Below are positions 25,489-36,964 of a stretch of DNA of 64,000 bases, piece by piece. Origin of the DNA: Vicinamibacterales bacterium (GTDB taxonomy: Bacteria; Acidobacteriota; Vicinamibacteria; Vicinamibacterales; 2-12-FULL-66-21); NCBI GenBank assembly GCA_036496585.1, contig DASXLB010000009.1:1-64000 (forward strand). The letters run 5' to 3'. The position numbers and the translations under genes are program-made. The stretch's first letter is position 1. Each line of letters begins with the position of its first letter. The notes beneath the pieces are model-generated. The model did not search any database. It was not told where the DNA came from and was given only the letters and a program-made list of their open reading frames with translations.

Positions 25489-28308
25489 TCAGCCCGCAAC
25501 ATGCTGCGGCGCAGGCTTGGCTCCAGGTTTCGCGCGCCCCTGCCCGGTGCCCGACGGCGCGAAGGCCTGGTCGATGAGGAGCTGCTGCTGGCGGCCATGG
25601 CGCGCCGCGGACCCCTCCGCCGGGCTCGCACTGCGCGGTCGCGCGATCACGCGGACCGGACGGCCGCCGGCCGCCTCGGCGAGGTGAGGACGGATGAACT
25701 CCCATGCCCCCATGTTCTCGGGCTCCTCCTGCATCCAGACGATGTCGTCGGCGTGATTGTAGGCGTCGAGCGTGGCGCGCAGGTTCTGCGCCGGGACCGG
25801 ATACAACTGCTCGAGGCGGACGACCGCGACATCTCTGACCGCGGCGCGCTTGTCGCCGCCGACGAGATCCACATACACCTTGCCGGAACACACGAGCACC
25901 CGGCGGACGTCGGCTGCGCTGGCGCGCACTTCATCGTCGTCGATCACCGTGCGGAAGCGTCCCTCGGCGAGATCGCGCGGCGTCGAGGCCACCAGCGGAT
26001 GGCGCAGCAGGCCCTTGGGGGTCAGGACCACGAGCGGCAGCGGATCGGTGAGCAGCAGCGCGGCCTGCCGGCGCAGCAGGTGGAAGTACTGCGCGGCCGT
26101 CGTGCAGTTGGCGATCCGCATGTTGACGTCGGCGGCAAGTTGCAGAAACCGCTCCGGGCGGGCGCTGGCGTGATCCGGCCCCTGCCCCTCGTGGGCGTGC
26201 GGCAGCAGCAGGACGAGCGACGGCTCCTGCCCCCACTTGCTGCGCGCGGAGGTCAGGAACTCGTCGATGATCACCTGCGCGCCGTTGACGAAATCGCCGT
26301 ACTGCGCCTCCCAGATCACCAGGCGCGAGGGCGCCTGTACGCTGTAGCCGTACTCAAAGCCGAGCGCGGCGTTCTCCGACAGCGGGCTGTTGTGGATCTC
26401 GAATCCCGCCTTCGCCTGCGGCAGGCCCTGCAGCGGCAGGTGGATGGCGCCGCTGCGGATGTCGTGCAGTACCGCGTGGCGATGGCTGAAGGTGCCTCGC
26501 TCCACGTCCTCACCGGTCAGCCGGATGCTCGTACCGTCTGCGAGGATCGACGCCAAGGCGAGCTCCTCGGCGACCGACCAGTCGACGGTACGCTCATCGG
26601 GCGCGTCGAACACGTGGCCGCGCTTCTCGCGCAGCCGTTCCAGCTTCTTGTGCACCGCGAAGCCGTCGGGCATCAGCAGCAGCGAGGCATTGAGGTCGGC
26701 CAGCTGCTCGAGCGGCACCGCCGTCTGCGCGCGCGCCGCGGCGCCTGGCGGCGGCGCGTCAGGTGTCGGCTCGATGAAATCCTTCTCGGGCTCGAGCGTG
26801 TCCAGCGCGTGCTGCAGCTCGTCGAAGTACCTCCGGCTCAGCTGATCCGGCAGCCCTTCCTCAATCTCCCCCCGGGCCACCAGCGTTCGGGCCCAGATCT
26901 CCCGTACGGTCGGGTGCGATGCCACCGTCTGGTACATCAGCGGCTGCGTGAACGCGGGCTCGTCCCCCTCGTTGTGGCCCCAGCGCCGGTAGCCGATGAG
27001 ATCGATCAGGAAGTCGCGCTGGAATCTCGACCGATACGCGAACGCCAGACGCGCGGCCGCCACGCAGGCGGCCGGATCGTCGGCATTGACGTGGACGATC
27101 GGAATCTTGAAGCCCCGCGCCAGTCCGCTCGCATAGGACGTGCTGTAGGAATCCCGTGAGTCGGCCGTGAACCCGAGCTGATTGTTGACGATGATGTGGA
27201 TGGTGCCGCCGGTGTCGTAGCCGGCGAGACGGCCCAGGTTCAGCGTCTCCGCGACGATGCCCTGACCGGGGAACGCGGCGTCGCCGTGGATGAGAATCGG
27301 TATGCTGCGCGCCGGATCGAAGCGCGGGGCGCCGCCGCGATCGGCGACAGTCCCGGCGGCACGCGCCATCCCCTCGACCACCGGGTCGACCGCCTCGAGA
27401 TGGCTCGGGTTGGGCGGCATCGACACCTCCATACCGATCTCGCGGCCGTCCTCGATCGCGCGGGTGGCGCCGGCGTGATACTTGACGTCGCCGCTCCACG
27501 CCATGTCTTCGCGGAAGCTGCGCGAGCTCACCGGGTCCTTGAACTCTGCGAGGATCTGCTCGTACGGCTTGCAGAGCACGTGCGCCATCACGTTGAGACG
27601 GCCGCGGTGGGCCATGCCGATGAGCGCGTGGCCGGTGCCCGCTTCCGCCGCTTCGCCGATGACCTCGTCGAGGATCGGCACCAGCATGTCGAGACCCTCG
27701 ATCGAGAACCGCGTCTTGCCGGGGAACGTGCGATGCAGGAAACGCTCGAACGTCTCGACCTGGGTGAGCCGCTCGAGCAGAGCGACCGGGTTGATCGGGT
27801 CGGCCGGCGCGCGGAACCGCCCTCCTTCCACCGCCTGGCGCAGCCAGCGCCGCTCCTCCGGCACGAAGATGTGCGAGAAGTCGTAGCCGGTCGTCGAGCA
27901 GTAGACCTGACGGAAGGCGTCGACCAGTTCCTGCATCGACGCAGCGCCATCGGCGAGAGCCGACGACATCAGCGTGGCCGGCAGGCGGCGCAGGTCCGTG
28001 TCGGTGACGCCGTGCGTCTCCGCCAGCAGCGACGGATCGCCCGGAGGCCTGGTGCCGAGCGGATCGAGCTGGGCAGCCAGGTGCCCGTAGCGCCGGATCG
28101 ACTGCGCCAGGTGCACGGCATCGACGGCGACGCGCGCCGTTACGCCGTCCGACGTAATTGGATCGGCCGCCACAGCCGCCGGCGGAGACCACTCCTCGAA
28201 AATCGCGCGGGTCGCGGGGTCAACCGAGGAGGGATCGGTCCGGAAGCGCTCGTACAGCTCGAGCACGTAGCCGCTGTTGACGCCCGAAAACCCCTCCCAC
28301 GGACCCAT
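25489..28308 (-). CDS. sucA: 2-oxoglutarate dehydrogenase E1 component
   Basis: 939 aa, close to the usual 930. The N-terminus has the short conserved helix NSGYVLELYERFRTDPSSVDPATRAIFEEW that contacts E2. The thiamine-diphosphate site shows GMAHRGRLNVMAHV near residue 235, GDAAFPGQGIVAET near 345, and the VNNQLGFT segment near 385. The C-terminal transketolase-like part contains FEYGYSVQAP and EAQYGDFVNGAQVIIDEF. It decarboxylates 2-oxoglutarate in the TCA cycle. It heads the leftward run sucA-sucB-DinB-like-kinase-parE. It starts 19 bp from the divergent GH16 gene, and an ATTATA/TATAAT pair lies in that short gap. Confidence 0.96.
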   Translation of the reverse strand: MGPWEGFSGVNSGYVLELYERFRTDPSSVDPATRAIFEEWSPPAAVAADPITSDGVTARVAVDAVHLAQSIRRYGHLAAQLDPLGTRPPGDPSLLAETHGVTDTDLRRLPATLMSSALADGAASMQELVDAFRQVYCSTTGYDFSHIFVPEERRWLRQAVEGGRFRAPADPINPVALLERLTQVETFERFLHRTFPGKTRFSIEGLDMLVPILDEVIGEAAEAGTGHALIGMAHRGRLNVMAHVLCKPYEQILAEFKDPVSSRSFREDMAWSGDVKYHAGATRAIEDGREIGMEVSMPPNPSHLEAVDPVVEGMARAAGTVADRGGAPRFDPARSIPILIHGDAAFPGQGIVAETLNLGRLAGYDTGGTIHIIVNNQLGFTADSRDSYSTSYASGLARGFKIPIVHVNADDPAACVAAARLAFAYRSRFQRDFLIDLIGYRRWGHNEGDEPAFTQPLMYQTVASHPTVREIWARTLVARGEIEEGLPDQLSRRYFDELQHALDTLEPEKDFIEPTPDAPPPGAAARAQTAVPLEQLADLNASLLLMPDGFAVHKKLERLREKRGHVFDAPDERTVDWSVAEELALASILADGTSIRLTGEDVERGTFSHRHAVLHDIRSGAIHLPLQGLPQAKAGFEIHNSPLSENAALGFEYGYSVQAPSRLVIWEAQYGDFVNGAQVIIDEFLTSARSKWGQEPSLVLLLPHAHEGQGPDHASARPERFLQLAADVNMRIANCTTAAQYFHLLRRQAALLLTDPLPLVVLTPKGLLRHPLVASTPRDLAEGRFRTVIDDDEVRASAADVRRVLVCSGKVYVDLVGGDKRAAVRDVAVVRLEQLYPVPAQNLRATLDAYNHADDIVWMQEEPENMGAWEFIRPHLAEAAGGRPVRVIARPRSASPAEGSAARHGRQQQLLIDQAFAPSGTGQGRAKPGAKPAPQHVAG

Positions 28309-28313
28309 ATCCG

Positions 28314-28319
28314 TATAAT
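28314..28319 (+). promoter_or_regulatory. Perfect -10 hexamer for the GH16 gene
   Basis: TATAAT ends 8 nt before the ATG at 28328, with no Shine-Dalgarno in between, so the mRNA would be leaderless. The gap to the divergent sucA start is only 19 bp. Confidence 0.55.
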
Positions 28320-28327
28320 CCTACCGC

Positions 28328-29227
28328 ATGCGTCTGATGTCATTCGAGGGGCGTCGCCCCTCGAACTCCCCTGCACGCTCTCTCGCTATCGCTCGGTCGC
28401 GTCCTTCATGGCGACGCGCCGCGCTCGCTGCCGTTTTCGCGTCATTGGTCATGGCCCCCGCGGCGGGCAGTGCCGATCGGACGTTGTTCGAAGACGAATT
28501 CTCCGGCCCGTCGCTGGACCGCGCGAAGTGGAACGTGATCGTGACCGGCAGCAGCTGGCGCACGGTCAACAACGAGCAGCAGGCCTACGTCGATGCGCCG
28601 GACGTGCTCGAGGTCCGCGACGGCCTCCTGACCATCCACCCGCGGCTCCATCCCGCATTCGCAACGCCCGACGGAAAGACCGCCGATTTCCTGTCGGGAC
28701 GGATCGACACGCGCGGCAAGTTCGAGTTCGTCTACGGCACGGCCGCCGCGCGGATGAAGCTCGCGCCAGGTGCGGGGCTCTGGCCGGCGTTCTGGGCGCT
28801 CGGGAACGGCCGCTGGCCCGACACCGGCGAGATCGACGTGATGGAAAACGTCGGCGAGGCGACGTGGACGAGCGTGGCGCTGCACGGTCCCGGTTACTTC
28901 GGCAACACGCCACTCGTCAAGCACGCCACCGTCGATATCTCACAGTGGCACGTCTATTCAGTCGACTGGACGGCGGATCTCCTGGTCTTCCGCATCGACG
29001 GCAAGGAGATCTACCGCGCCTCGAGGGCCGACGTCGAGAAGTACGGACGCTGGGCGTACGACAACCCGAAGCACCTGATCGTCAACCTCGCGCTCGGCGG
29101 CGGCTACCCGCACGGCGTCAATCACGTCGAACAGCCCTACTTCGGCCTGCCGCAAACAACGGTCGACGCGGTCAAGGCCGGCAAAGCCGACACGCTCGTC
29201 GACTGGGTCCGCGTGACGCAGCCGTAG
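28328..29227 (+). CDS. Glycoside hydrolase family 16 protein, exported
   Basis: 299 aa. The catalytic signature of GH16, E-x-D-x-x-E, is intact at Glu168, Asp170 and Glu173 (GEIDVMENVG). Upstream, LWPAFWALGN and the strand SGRIDTRGKFEFVYG are typical, and downstream YSVDWTADLLVFRIDGKEIYR and NLALGGGYP complete the beta-jelly-roll. It should cleave beta-1,3 or mixed beta-1,3/1,4 glucans outside the cytoplasm. The signal peptide is residues about 28-49 (WRRAALAAVFASLVMAPAAGSA). The first 27 residues are encoded by a dispersed hairpin repeat, giving an unusually long, arginine-rich n-region. Confidence 0.93.
   Translation: MRLMSFEGRRPSNSPARSLAIARSRPSWRRAALAAVFASLVMAPAAGSADRTLFEDEFSGPSLDRAKWNVIVTGSSWRTVNNEQQAYVDAPDVLEVRDGLLTIHPRLHPAFATPDGKTADFLSGRIDTRGKFEFVYGTAAARMKLAPGAGLWPAFWALGNGRWPDTGEIDVMENVGEATWTSVALHGPGYFGNTPLVKHATVDISQWHVYSVDWTADLLVFRIDGKEIYRASRADVEKYGRWAYDNPKHLIVNLALGGGYPHGVNHVEQPYFGLPQTTVDAVKAGKADTLVDWVRVTQP
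28343..28375 (+). repeat. Dispersed hairpin repeat inside the GH16 coding start
   Basis: A perfect 10-bp inverted repeat (TTCGAGGGGC and GCCCCTCGAA) with a 3-nt loop is followed by ACTCCCCTGCA. The same module, in opposite orientation and with about four mismatches, follows parE at 18745-18780. In this copy it is translated as FEGRRPSNSP. Confidence 0.75.
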
Positions 29228-29276
29228 CCGCAGTCTGCCGCCGCGGTAACACGTCTCGAGAACGACCAGATCACTG

Positions 29277-30224
29277 CTACTTGAGCGGAATGGCGCTCGC
29301 GTGCGTCGCCAGCCACTGGTCGAACGACTGCAGCTCGGGATTCAGCTCACGCGCCAGCTCGACGCTCCGCGACTTCACGTAGACATCGTTGAAGTCGCGC
29401 TTGAACTGGAACATGTTCCCCATGTCGTCGGCGCCGGGGAATCCGAACCCGCGATAGACCTCGGGCGGCACGTCGTTGTATTTCACCGGGACGCCGAGGG
29501 CCTTGCTCATGGCGGCCGCCATTTCCTCGCCGGTCGGCGCGCCGCCGGCGATGCCAATCGTCCGGCCGATGAGATCGGGGCGCTTGAATACGCCGAGTGC
29601 GCACTTGCCGATGTCGTCGACGCCGATCGCCGGCAGCTTCCCCTTCCCCATCGGCATCGTCAGCAGGTAGCTGCCATCACCTGCCGGCTGCGGACCCGCG
29701 CCGAAGGAGATGAAGTTCTCCCAGTAGAACACCGTCAGCAGGAACGTGGTCGGCACGCCGGCGTCGCGGAACTGCTGATCGGCCTCCCCCTTGCCGTCGA
29801 AGTGCGGCACCTTGTACTTGCCGCCAAGGGTCGGCATGCGCGGGTCGTCGAGCGACATGAATCGGCGCGTGTCGTCGAGGGTTGACCAGACGACGTGCTT
29901 CACGCCGGCGGTCTTGGCGGCGCGGGCCATGTTGCCCGCCTCCTCGACTTCCTTTTCGGCCGAGAAGTGATCCCAGAAGAAGGTCACGCAGAATGCGCCG
30001 AACGCCCCGGCGAACGCGCGGCTCAGGCTCGCCTCGTCGTCGACGTTCGCCGCCACCACCTCGGCGCCCGCGGCGGCGAGCGCTTTCGCCTTCTCGGAAT
30101 CGGGATTGCGGGTGATGGCCCGCACCGCGAACTGCCCGCTGCGGTCGGCCAGAATCGCCCGCACGAGCCCGTTGCCCTGCGCGCCCGTCGCACCGACGAC
30201 CGCGATGATCTTCTTGTCAGCCAT
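29277..30224 (-). CDS. NmrA/HSCARG-type NAD(P)-binding protein
   Basis: 315 aa. The opening strand and loop VVGATGAQGNGLVRAIL (residues 8-24) is the NmrA-like variant of the Rossmann loop. Other family features are AAGAEVVAANVDDEASLSRAF near 60 and the DVGK-type stretch IGVDDIGKCALGVF near 200. The catalytic YxxxK of true SDRs is absent, as in NmrA, suggesting a redox-sensing or NADPH-dependent isomerase/reductase role. ATG 30224 is selected because AAAGGA lies upstream on the minus strand; an ATG at 30251 adds nine polar residues. It is convergent with GH16 and 52 bp downstream of parC. Confidence 0.85.
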   Translation of the reverse strand: MADKKIIAVVGATGAQGNGLVRAILADRSGQFAVRAITRNPDSEKAKALAAAGAEVVAANVDDEASLSRAFAGAFGAFCVTFFWDHFSAEKEVEEAGNMARAAKTAGVKHVVWSTLDDTRRFMSLDDPRMPTLGGKYKVPHFDGKGEADQQFRDAGVPTTFLLTVFYWENFISFGAGPQPAGDGSYLLTMPMGKGKLPAIGVDDIGKCALGVFKRPDLIGRTIGIAGGAPTGEEMAAAMSKALGVPVKYNDVPPEVYRGFGFPGADDMGNMFQFKRDFNDVYVKSRSVELARELNPELQSFDQWLATHASAIPLK

Positions 30225-30276
30225 TTCGTTCGTGTCCTTTCGTCGATCCAAGACCCGAGGGCGCTTGCGGCCGTCG

Positions 30277-32646
<2,370 letters not shown>

Positions 32647-32841
32647 GGATGGGAGCAGGATATCAGGTGCCTCACATGAGTCACACCTGCCGCTACCTCC
32701 CTACGACGGGTTCGCTGACCCCCAGATCTACAGCCGGATGAACGTGCGGACGGCGGCGTCCGTCAGCCGCCTCGCGTGTGAGTTTGGCGCGTGCGGCGGC
32801 GGCAGGTTGAGTATCCTACCTGTCAGCTGGAGGCAGCTCTC

Positions 32842-33399
32842 ATGTTCTGGTCCGACCTTTTGATTCCTGGCGTTCCGTGGCTCGAGAAAATCGTCCGTCC
32901 CCTGCTGGTCTACGCCGCGTTGCTCGTGCTCCTGCGCCTGTTCGGCAAGCGGCAGCTGGCGCAGCTCAATCCCTACGACCTCGTCGTCCTGCTGATGATC
33001 TCGAACACGGTACAGAACGCGATCATCGGCAACGACAACTCCGTGCTCGGCGGGCTGGTGGGCGCGCTGACGCTGCTGGTGTTCAACTGGTTCGTCGTGC
33101 GTTTCCTGCATCGGCATCACGAGATCGACGAGATGATCGAGGGGGATGCGACGGTGTTGGTCGAGAACGGCTGCGTGATTCAGACGGCGCTCGACAAGGA
33201 GGTCATCACGCAGCACGAGCTCCTCGCCGCCGCGCACAGACAGGGGTTCGAGTCGCTCGGCGATGTGGACAAGTGCATCCTCGAGCCGGGTGGAACGCTG
33301 GCGATGTTCGGCCGCAAGCCGACGTCCGACGACATGCGGCAGCAGGCGGTGATGGAGCGCCTCGATCGGATCGAGGCGCTCCTCGCGGGGCGCGGCTGA
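32842..33399 (+). CDS. DUF421 (YetF/YcaP-like) membrane protein
   Basis: 185 aa. Three hydrophobic segments lie at about 20-37, 48-66 and 72-90. Between the first two is the family hallmark FGKRQLAQLNPYDLVVLLMISNTVQNAI. The C-terminal cytoplasmic part contains GDATVLVENGCVIQTALDKEVITQHELLAAAHRQG, the paired small beta domains typical of DUF421. The family's function is unresolved. The ATG at 32842 is preceded by GGAGG at a good distance and by a TATCCT -10-like element at 32812. It ends 3 bp before the convergent glutamine synthetase gene. Confidence 0.88.
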   Translation: MFWSDLLIPGVPWLEKIVRPLLVYAALLVLLRLFGKRQLAQLNPYDLVVLLMISNTVQNAIIGNDNSVLGGLVGALTLLVFNWFVVRFLHRHHEIDEMIEGDATVLVENGCVIQTALDKEVITQHELLAAAHRQGFESLGDVDKCILEPGGTLAMFGRKPTSDDMRQQAVMERLDRIEALLAGRG

Positions 33400-33402
33400 C
33401 CG

Positions 33403-35589
33403 CTATTTGACGAAGAGCATTTCGCGGTAGGTCGGCAGCGGCCAGAGGTCCTGCGGGACCAGGCATTCGAGCGCGTCGCCGCTCTCGCGCAGCACGTTCA
33501 TCGCCGGAATGACCCGGTCGCGGAAGTACTTCGCGTGCTTGTCCGCCTCGCCGTTCGACTCGTGTTCGAGCAGCTGCTGGAGCTTCTCGACGCGGGTCTT
33601 CATGTCGTCGATGATCGCGGTCACCTGATCGAGCGTCCGCCGCGTCTCCCTGGCGGTGGTGCCGGCCGACTTGACCGCGGCGACGCTCGCGGCGAGCTGT
33701 CCCTGGTAGCGGAAGCCGGCGGGCAGGATGTAGCGGTTGGCCATCAGCACCATCAGCTGCGCTTCGACGTTGACGGACTTGTTGTACTGCTCGATGGCGA
33801 CGTCGACGCGCGCGTGCAGCTCGCGTTCGTTGAGCACGCCGTATTTCTCGAACGCCTTGACGACGTCGGGCTTGAGCGCCTCGCCATAGGCGTCGACCGA
33901 GGTGCGGAGGTTCAGTAGTCCGCGCTTCGCGGCCTCCTTCTGCCAGTCGTCGGAATAGCCGTTGCCATTGAAGATGATCCGCTTGTTCTCCTTGATCAGC
34001 TTGGTCAGCAGCGTCTTGACGGCCGACTGCAGTTTTTCGCCGCTCTTCAGGCTCTTCTCGAGCTCGCTGGCGACGTGATCGAGCGATTCCGTCACCGCGA
34101 CGTTGAGGCAGACGTTCGGCAGCGCGATGCTCTGATTGGCCGACACGGCGCGGAACTCGAACTTGTTGCCGGTGAAGGCAAACGGGCTGGTGCGGTTGCG
34201 GTCGCCGGCGTCGCGCGGCAGCTTCGGCAGCACGCCGACCCCGATGTCGAGGATGCCGCCGCTCTTGGTCGTCTTGGCGCTGCCGGCCTTCTCCAGCTGC
34301 TGGAAGATGTCGGTCAGCATGTCGCCGAGGAAGATCGAGATGATCGCCGGCGGCGCTTCGTTGGCGCCGAGCCGGTGATCGTTTCCGGCGCTGGCGATCG
34401 AGAAGCGGAGCAGGCCCTGATACTTGTTGACGGCGCGCAGCACCGCGGCGCAGAACACCAGGAACTGGACGTTGTCGTGCGGCGTCTCGCCGGGATTCAG
34501 CAGGTTGTTGCCGAGGTCGTCGCCCATCGACCAGTTCAGATGCTTGCCTGAACCGTTGACGCCGGCGAACGGCTTTTCATGGAGCAGGCAGGCGAGCCCG
34601 TACTTCGGCGCGACCCGCCGCAGCATCTCCATCGTCATCATCTGGTGATCGGTGGCGACGTTGGCGTTCTCGAAGATGGGCGCCACTTCGTACTGGCTCG
34701 GCGCGACCTCGTTGTGGCGCGTCTTGAGCGGCACGCCGACCCGGTAGAGCTCGCGCTCGACTTCCATCATGAAGGCCAGCACGCGATCGGGGATGGCACC
34801 GAAGTAATGGTCCTCCATCTCCTGCCCCTTCGGCGGCTTGGCGCCGAACAGCGTGCGACCCGCGTTGATCAGGTCGGGGCGGTTGAAATAGAACTGGCGA
34901 TCGATCAGGAAGTATTCCTGCTCGGGGCCGCAGGTGGTGATGACGCGCTGCGCCTTCGAGCCGAATAGCTTGAGGATGCGGACGGCCTGCTTCGACAGCG
35001 CCTCCTGCGAGCGCAGCAGCGGCGTCTTCTTGTCGAGCGCCTCGCCGGTCCAGCTCACGAACGCGGTCGGAATCACCAGCGTCGTGCCCTGCGGGGTCAC
35101 CAGCAGCCACGGCGGGCTGGTCGGATCCCAGGCGGTGTAGCCGCGCGCCTCGAACGTGCTGCGCATGCCGCCCGAGGGGAAGCTCGACGCGTCGGGCTCG
35201 CCCTTGACGAGCTCCTTGCCGCTGAACTCGGCGACGGCGCGGCCGTCGGCGGTCGGGTTCAGGAAGGCGTCGTGCTTCTCCGCGGTGATGCCGGTCATCG
35301 GCTGGAACCAGTGGGTGTAGTGCGTGGCGCCGTGCTCGACCGCCCAGTCCTTGAGCGCGCTGGCGACGATGTCGGCGATCGACGGATCGAGCGACTCGCC
35401 GTGCGCGGCCGAACGCCGCAGCGCCCGGAAGACGTCCTTCGGCAGCCGCGCGCGCTGGGTCTCTTCGTTGAACGTCAGCGAACCGAATTCTTCGGTCGCC
35501 TTGCGGAGCGTCCCCGGGACCTGGTTGCGGACGGCGGCGCCGAACGCGGTGATGTTTCTGACGGCCTCACTCGAGGATAGGGAACCCAT
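33403..35589 (-). CDS. glnN: Type III glutamine synthetase
   Basis: 728 aa, which is the length of class III enzymes (GlnN) and much longer than GSI or GSII. Hallmarks are [18 protein letters not shown] near residue 92, [10 protein letters not shown] near 205 (metal-ligand glutamates), [18 protein letters not shown] near 270, [11 protein letters not shown] near 330, and [13 protein letters not shown] near 400. It joins ammonia to glutamate with ATP in the cytoplasm. The start ATG has AAAGGA 10 nt upstream. The 108-bp region to the divergent PadR-family gene contains the only visible promoter, so PadR control of glnN is possible. Confidence 0.95.
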   Translation of the reverse strand: MGSLSSSEAVRNITAFGAAVRNQVPGTLRKATEEFGSLTFNEETQRARLPKDVFRALRRSAAHGESLDPSIADIVASALKDWAVEHGATHYTHWFQPMTGITAEKHDAFLNPTADGRAVAEFSGKELVKGEPDASSFPSGGMRSTFEARGYTAWDPTSPPWLLVTPQGTTLVIPTAFVSWTGEALDKKTPLLRSQEALSKQAVRILKLFGSKAQRVITTCGPEQEYFLIDRQFYFNRPDLINAGRTLFGAKPPKGQEMEDHYFGAIPDRVLAFMMEVERELYRVGVPLKTRHNEVAPSQYEVAPIFENANVATDHQMMTMEMLRRVAPKYGLACLLHEKPFAGVNGSGKHLNWSMGDDLGNNLLNPGETPHDNVQFLVFCAAVLRAVNKYQGLLRFSIASAGNDHRLGANEAPPAIISIFLGDMLTDIFQQLEKAGSAKTTKSGGILDIGVGVLPKLPRDAGDRNRTSPFAFTGNKFEFRAVSANQSIALPNVCLNVAVTESLDHVASELEKSLKSGEKLQSAVKTLLTKLIKENKRIIFNGNGYSDDWQKEAAKRGLLNLRTSVDAYGEALKPDVVKAFEKYGVLNERELHARVDVAIEQYNKSVNVEAQLMVLMANRYILPAGFRYQGQLAASVAAVKSAGTTARETRRTLDQVTAIIDDMKTRVEKLQQLLEHESNGEADKHAKYFRDRVIPAMNVLRESGDALECLVPQDLWPLPTYREMLFVK

Positions 35590-35684
35590 GGCGTGTGTGT
35601 CCTTTCTGCGCGGCGAGCGGCAAAGCCTGATTATGGTCGGCCGCACCCGACGCCGCAAGGGCATTTTCACGAAAAATGCTGCTA

Positions 35685-35690
35685 TATACT
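35685..35690 (+). promoter_or_regulatory. -10-like hexamer of the PadR gene
   Basis: TATACT ends 7 nt before the GTG at 35698 with no Shine-Dalgarno, consistent with a leaderless transcript. It lies in the divergent region shared with glnN. Confidence 0.5.
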
Positions 35691-35697
35691 TAACGAA

Positions 35698-36051
35698 GTG
35701 AGTAATATCAAGAACACGGACTATTTCGCGCCGATCATCGGCGAGCTCGAACAACTTGTCCTTCTGGCTCTTATTCGCCTCGGCAATGGGGCCTACGGCG
35801 CGTCGATCCTCAGGGAGATTCACGAACGCACGCGCCGCGAGGTCGCCGAAGGATCGGTCTACATGACGCTGTCGCGGCTGGAGGCGAAGAAGATGGTCGC
35901 CTCCTACCTCGGTCTGCCGACGCCGCAGCGCGGCGGCCGGCGCCGCCGCCACTATCTGATCGACAAGGACGGAGAACTGGCGCTCGGCCGCGCCTGGCGG
36001 GCGCTGCGCCTCATGGCCGACGGCCTGGAGGACAAACTCGCCGCGCTCTGA
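35698..36051 (+). CDS. PadR family transcriptional regulator
   Basis: 117 aa. The winged helix is clear: [52 protein letters not shown] gives the PadR pattern of GAYG, then the recognition helix at [11 protein letters not shown], then the wing RRRHYLID. A short C-terminal dimerisation helix ends in LEDKLAAL. Start GTG 35698 is chosen because upstream in-frame codons do not resemble PadR and a TATACT element lies 7 nt before it. Divergent from glnN, it may repress glnN, itself, or a distant target. It is separate from the second PadR at 36964, which carries a much shorter N-terminus. Confidence 0.85.
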   Translation: MSNIKNTDYFAPIIGELEQLVLLALIRLGNGAYGASILREIHERTRREVAEGSVYMTLSRLEAKKMVASYLGLPTPQRGGRRRRHYLIDKDGELALGRAWRALRLMADGLEDKLAAL

Positions 36052-36074
36052 CCCGGCGGCCGCCGCCCTCCGCG

Positions 36075-36869
36075 CTATCGCGCCAGCGAGAACGACTGCC
36101 CGGCGCGAAGCACGCTGAGCGTCACGCCGCTCCCCGACACGAGCTGCCCCGCCGCGGCCGGCTGGACCCGCGCGGCGCGCGCGTCGATCACCACGACGGA
36201 ACTGCGGCCGATCACGTCGAGCGAGGCGCCGCGCACGATCACCGCCGTCGATTCGTCGATGCCGACGCCAACCAGGGACGGATGGTCGAAGACCGCGCTG
36301 ATCAGCCGGTTGTCGCGCTGGCGCTTCAGGAAGTGCTGATCGATGAGGAGATCCGGCACGAGGCCCAGCCCTCGGGCGGTGATGGTCGCGCCGGCGGTCA
36401 ACGCCTTCAGATCGGCGTCCCCGGTGAACATCTCGCTCGCCAGCACCGCCGCACCGGCGCTGGTGCCGCCGACGACGACGCCGGCCGCGTGACGCGAGCG
36501 GATCACGTCGTCGAGGCCGGTGCCCTCGATGGCCTTCATGAACCGGTTCTGATCGCCGCCCGGCATCCAGATGAGCGTTGCGCGCTCGAGCACCGCCTTG
36601 GCGGCGGCCCGATCCGCGAACGAGACGTTCACCGCTTCCTTCGCGCCCGCCTCGCGCCACATCTTCACGGAATCGACGCCCGCGTCCGGCTCCGCCGACG
36701 ACTGCGGCAGCACGGCAACGACCGCGGCCCCCTTGCCGCCGGCGAGATCCAGCGTCCTGGCGACGATCTCGGGAACGGTGCTGCCGCCCCCGACGACGAC
36801 CACCGGCCCCTGCGCGAAGACGCAGGCGGCCTCGAGCAACCACACCAGCAGGGCGAGCGTCGTGCGCAT
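36075..36869 (-). CDS. Cyanophycinase-like peptidase (S51 family), exported
   Basis: 264 aa. Residues 1-19 ([19 protein letters not shown]) form a signal peptide. The catalytic serine is Ser138 in [10 protein letters not shown], with MPGGDQNRF near 102 and [12 protein letters not shown] near 212 matching cyanophycinase/peptidase E. Real cyanophycinases cleave beta-Asp-Arg polymer; exported relatives act on other substrates or are unassigned. The start ATG at 36869 follows a TAAGAT element by 7 nt, suggesting leaderless translation; ATG 36878 is the alternative. The gene is divergent from the PadR-ADOP pair, with 94 bp between the starts. Confidence 0.85.
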   Translation of the reverse strand: MRTTLALLVWLLEAACVFAQGPVVVVGGGSTVPEIVARTLDLAGGKGAAVVAVLPQSSAEPDAGVDSVKMWREAGAKEAVNVSFADRAAAKAVLERATLIWMPGGDQNRFMKAIEGTGLDDVIRSRHAAGVVVGGTSAGAAVLASEMFTGDADLKALTAGATITARGLGLVPDLLIDQHFLKRQRDNRLISAVFDHPSLVGVGIDESTAVIVRGASLDVIGRSSVVVIDARAARVQPAAAGQLVSGSGVTLSVLRAGQSFSLAR

Positions 36870-36876
36870 AGCCTGC

Positions 36877-36882
36877 ATCTTA
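36877..36882 (-). promoter_or_regulatory. -10-like hexamer of the cyanophycinase-like gene
   Basis: TAAGAT on the minus strand ends 7 nt before the ATG at 36869. It suggests that the upstream ATG at 36878 is not used, because it falls inside the hexamer. Confidence 0.45.
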
Positions 36883-36947
36883 GACGCAGTGTGGCAGTGG
36901 GCGGCGGCGGGAAGCGGCGGCACCCCAACCAAACCGGCCTTCGCATG

Positions 36948-36964
36948 GTCTAATAGACAGTCTA
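36948..36964. promoter_or_regulatory. Overlapping palindromes at the PadR start, likely operator
   Basis: GTCTAATAGACAGTCTA contains two overlapping inverted repeats: GTCTA-A-TAGAC and TAGAC-A-GTCTA. A TCTAAT -10-like hexamer lies within it and the last base is the first base of the ATG of the PadR gene. PadR proteins usually repress their own operon, so an autorepressor site is the natural reading. Confidence 0.65.
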
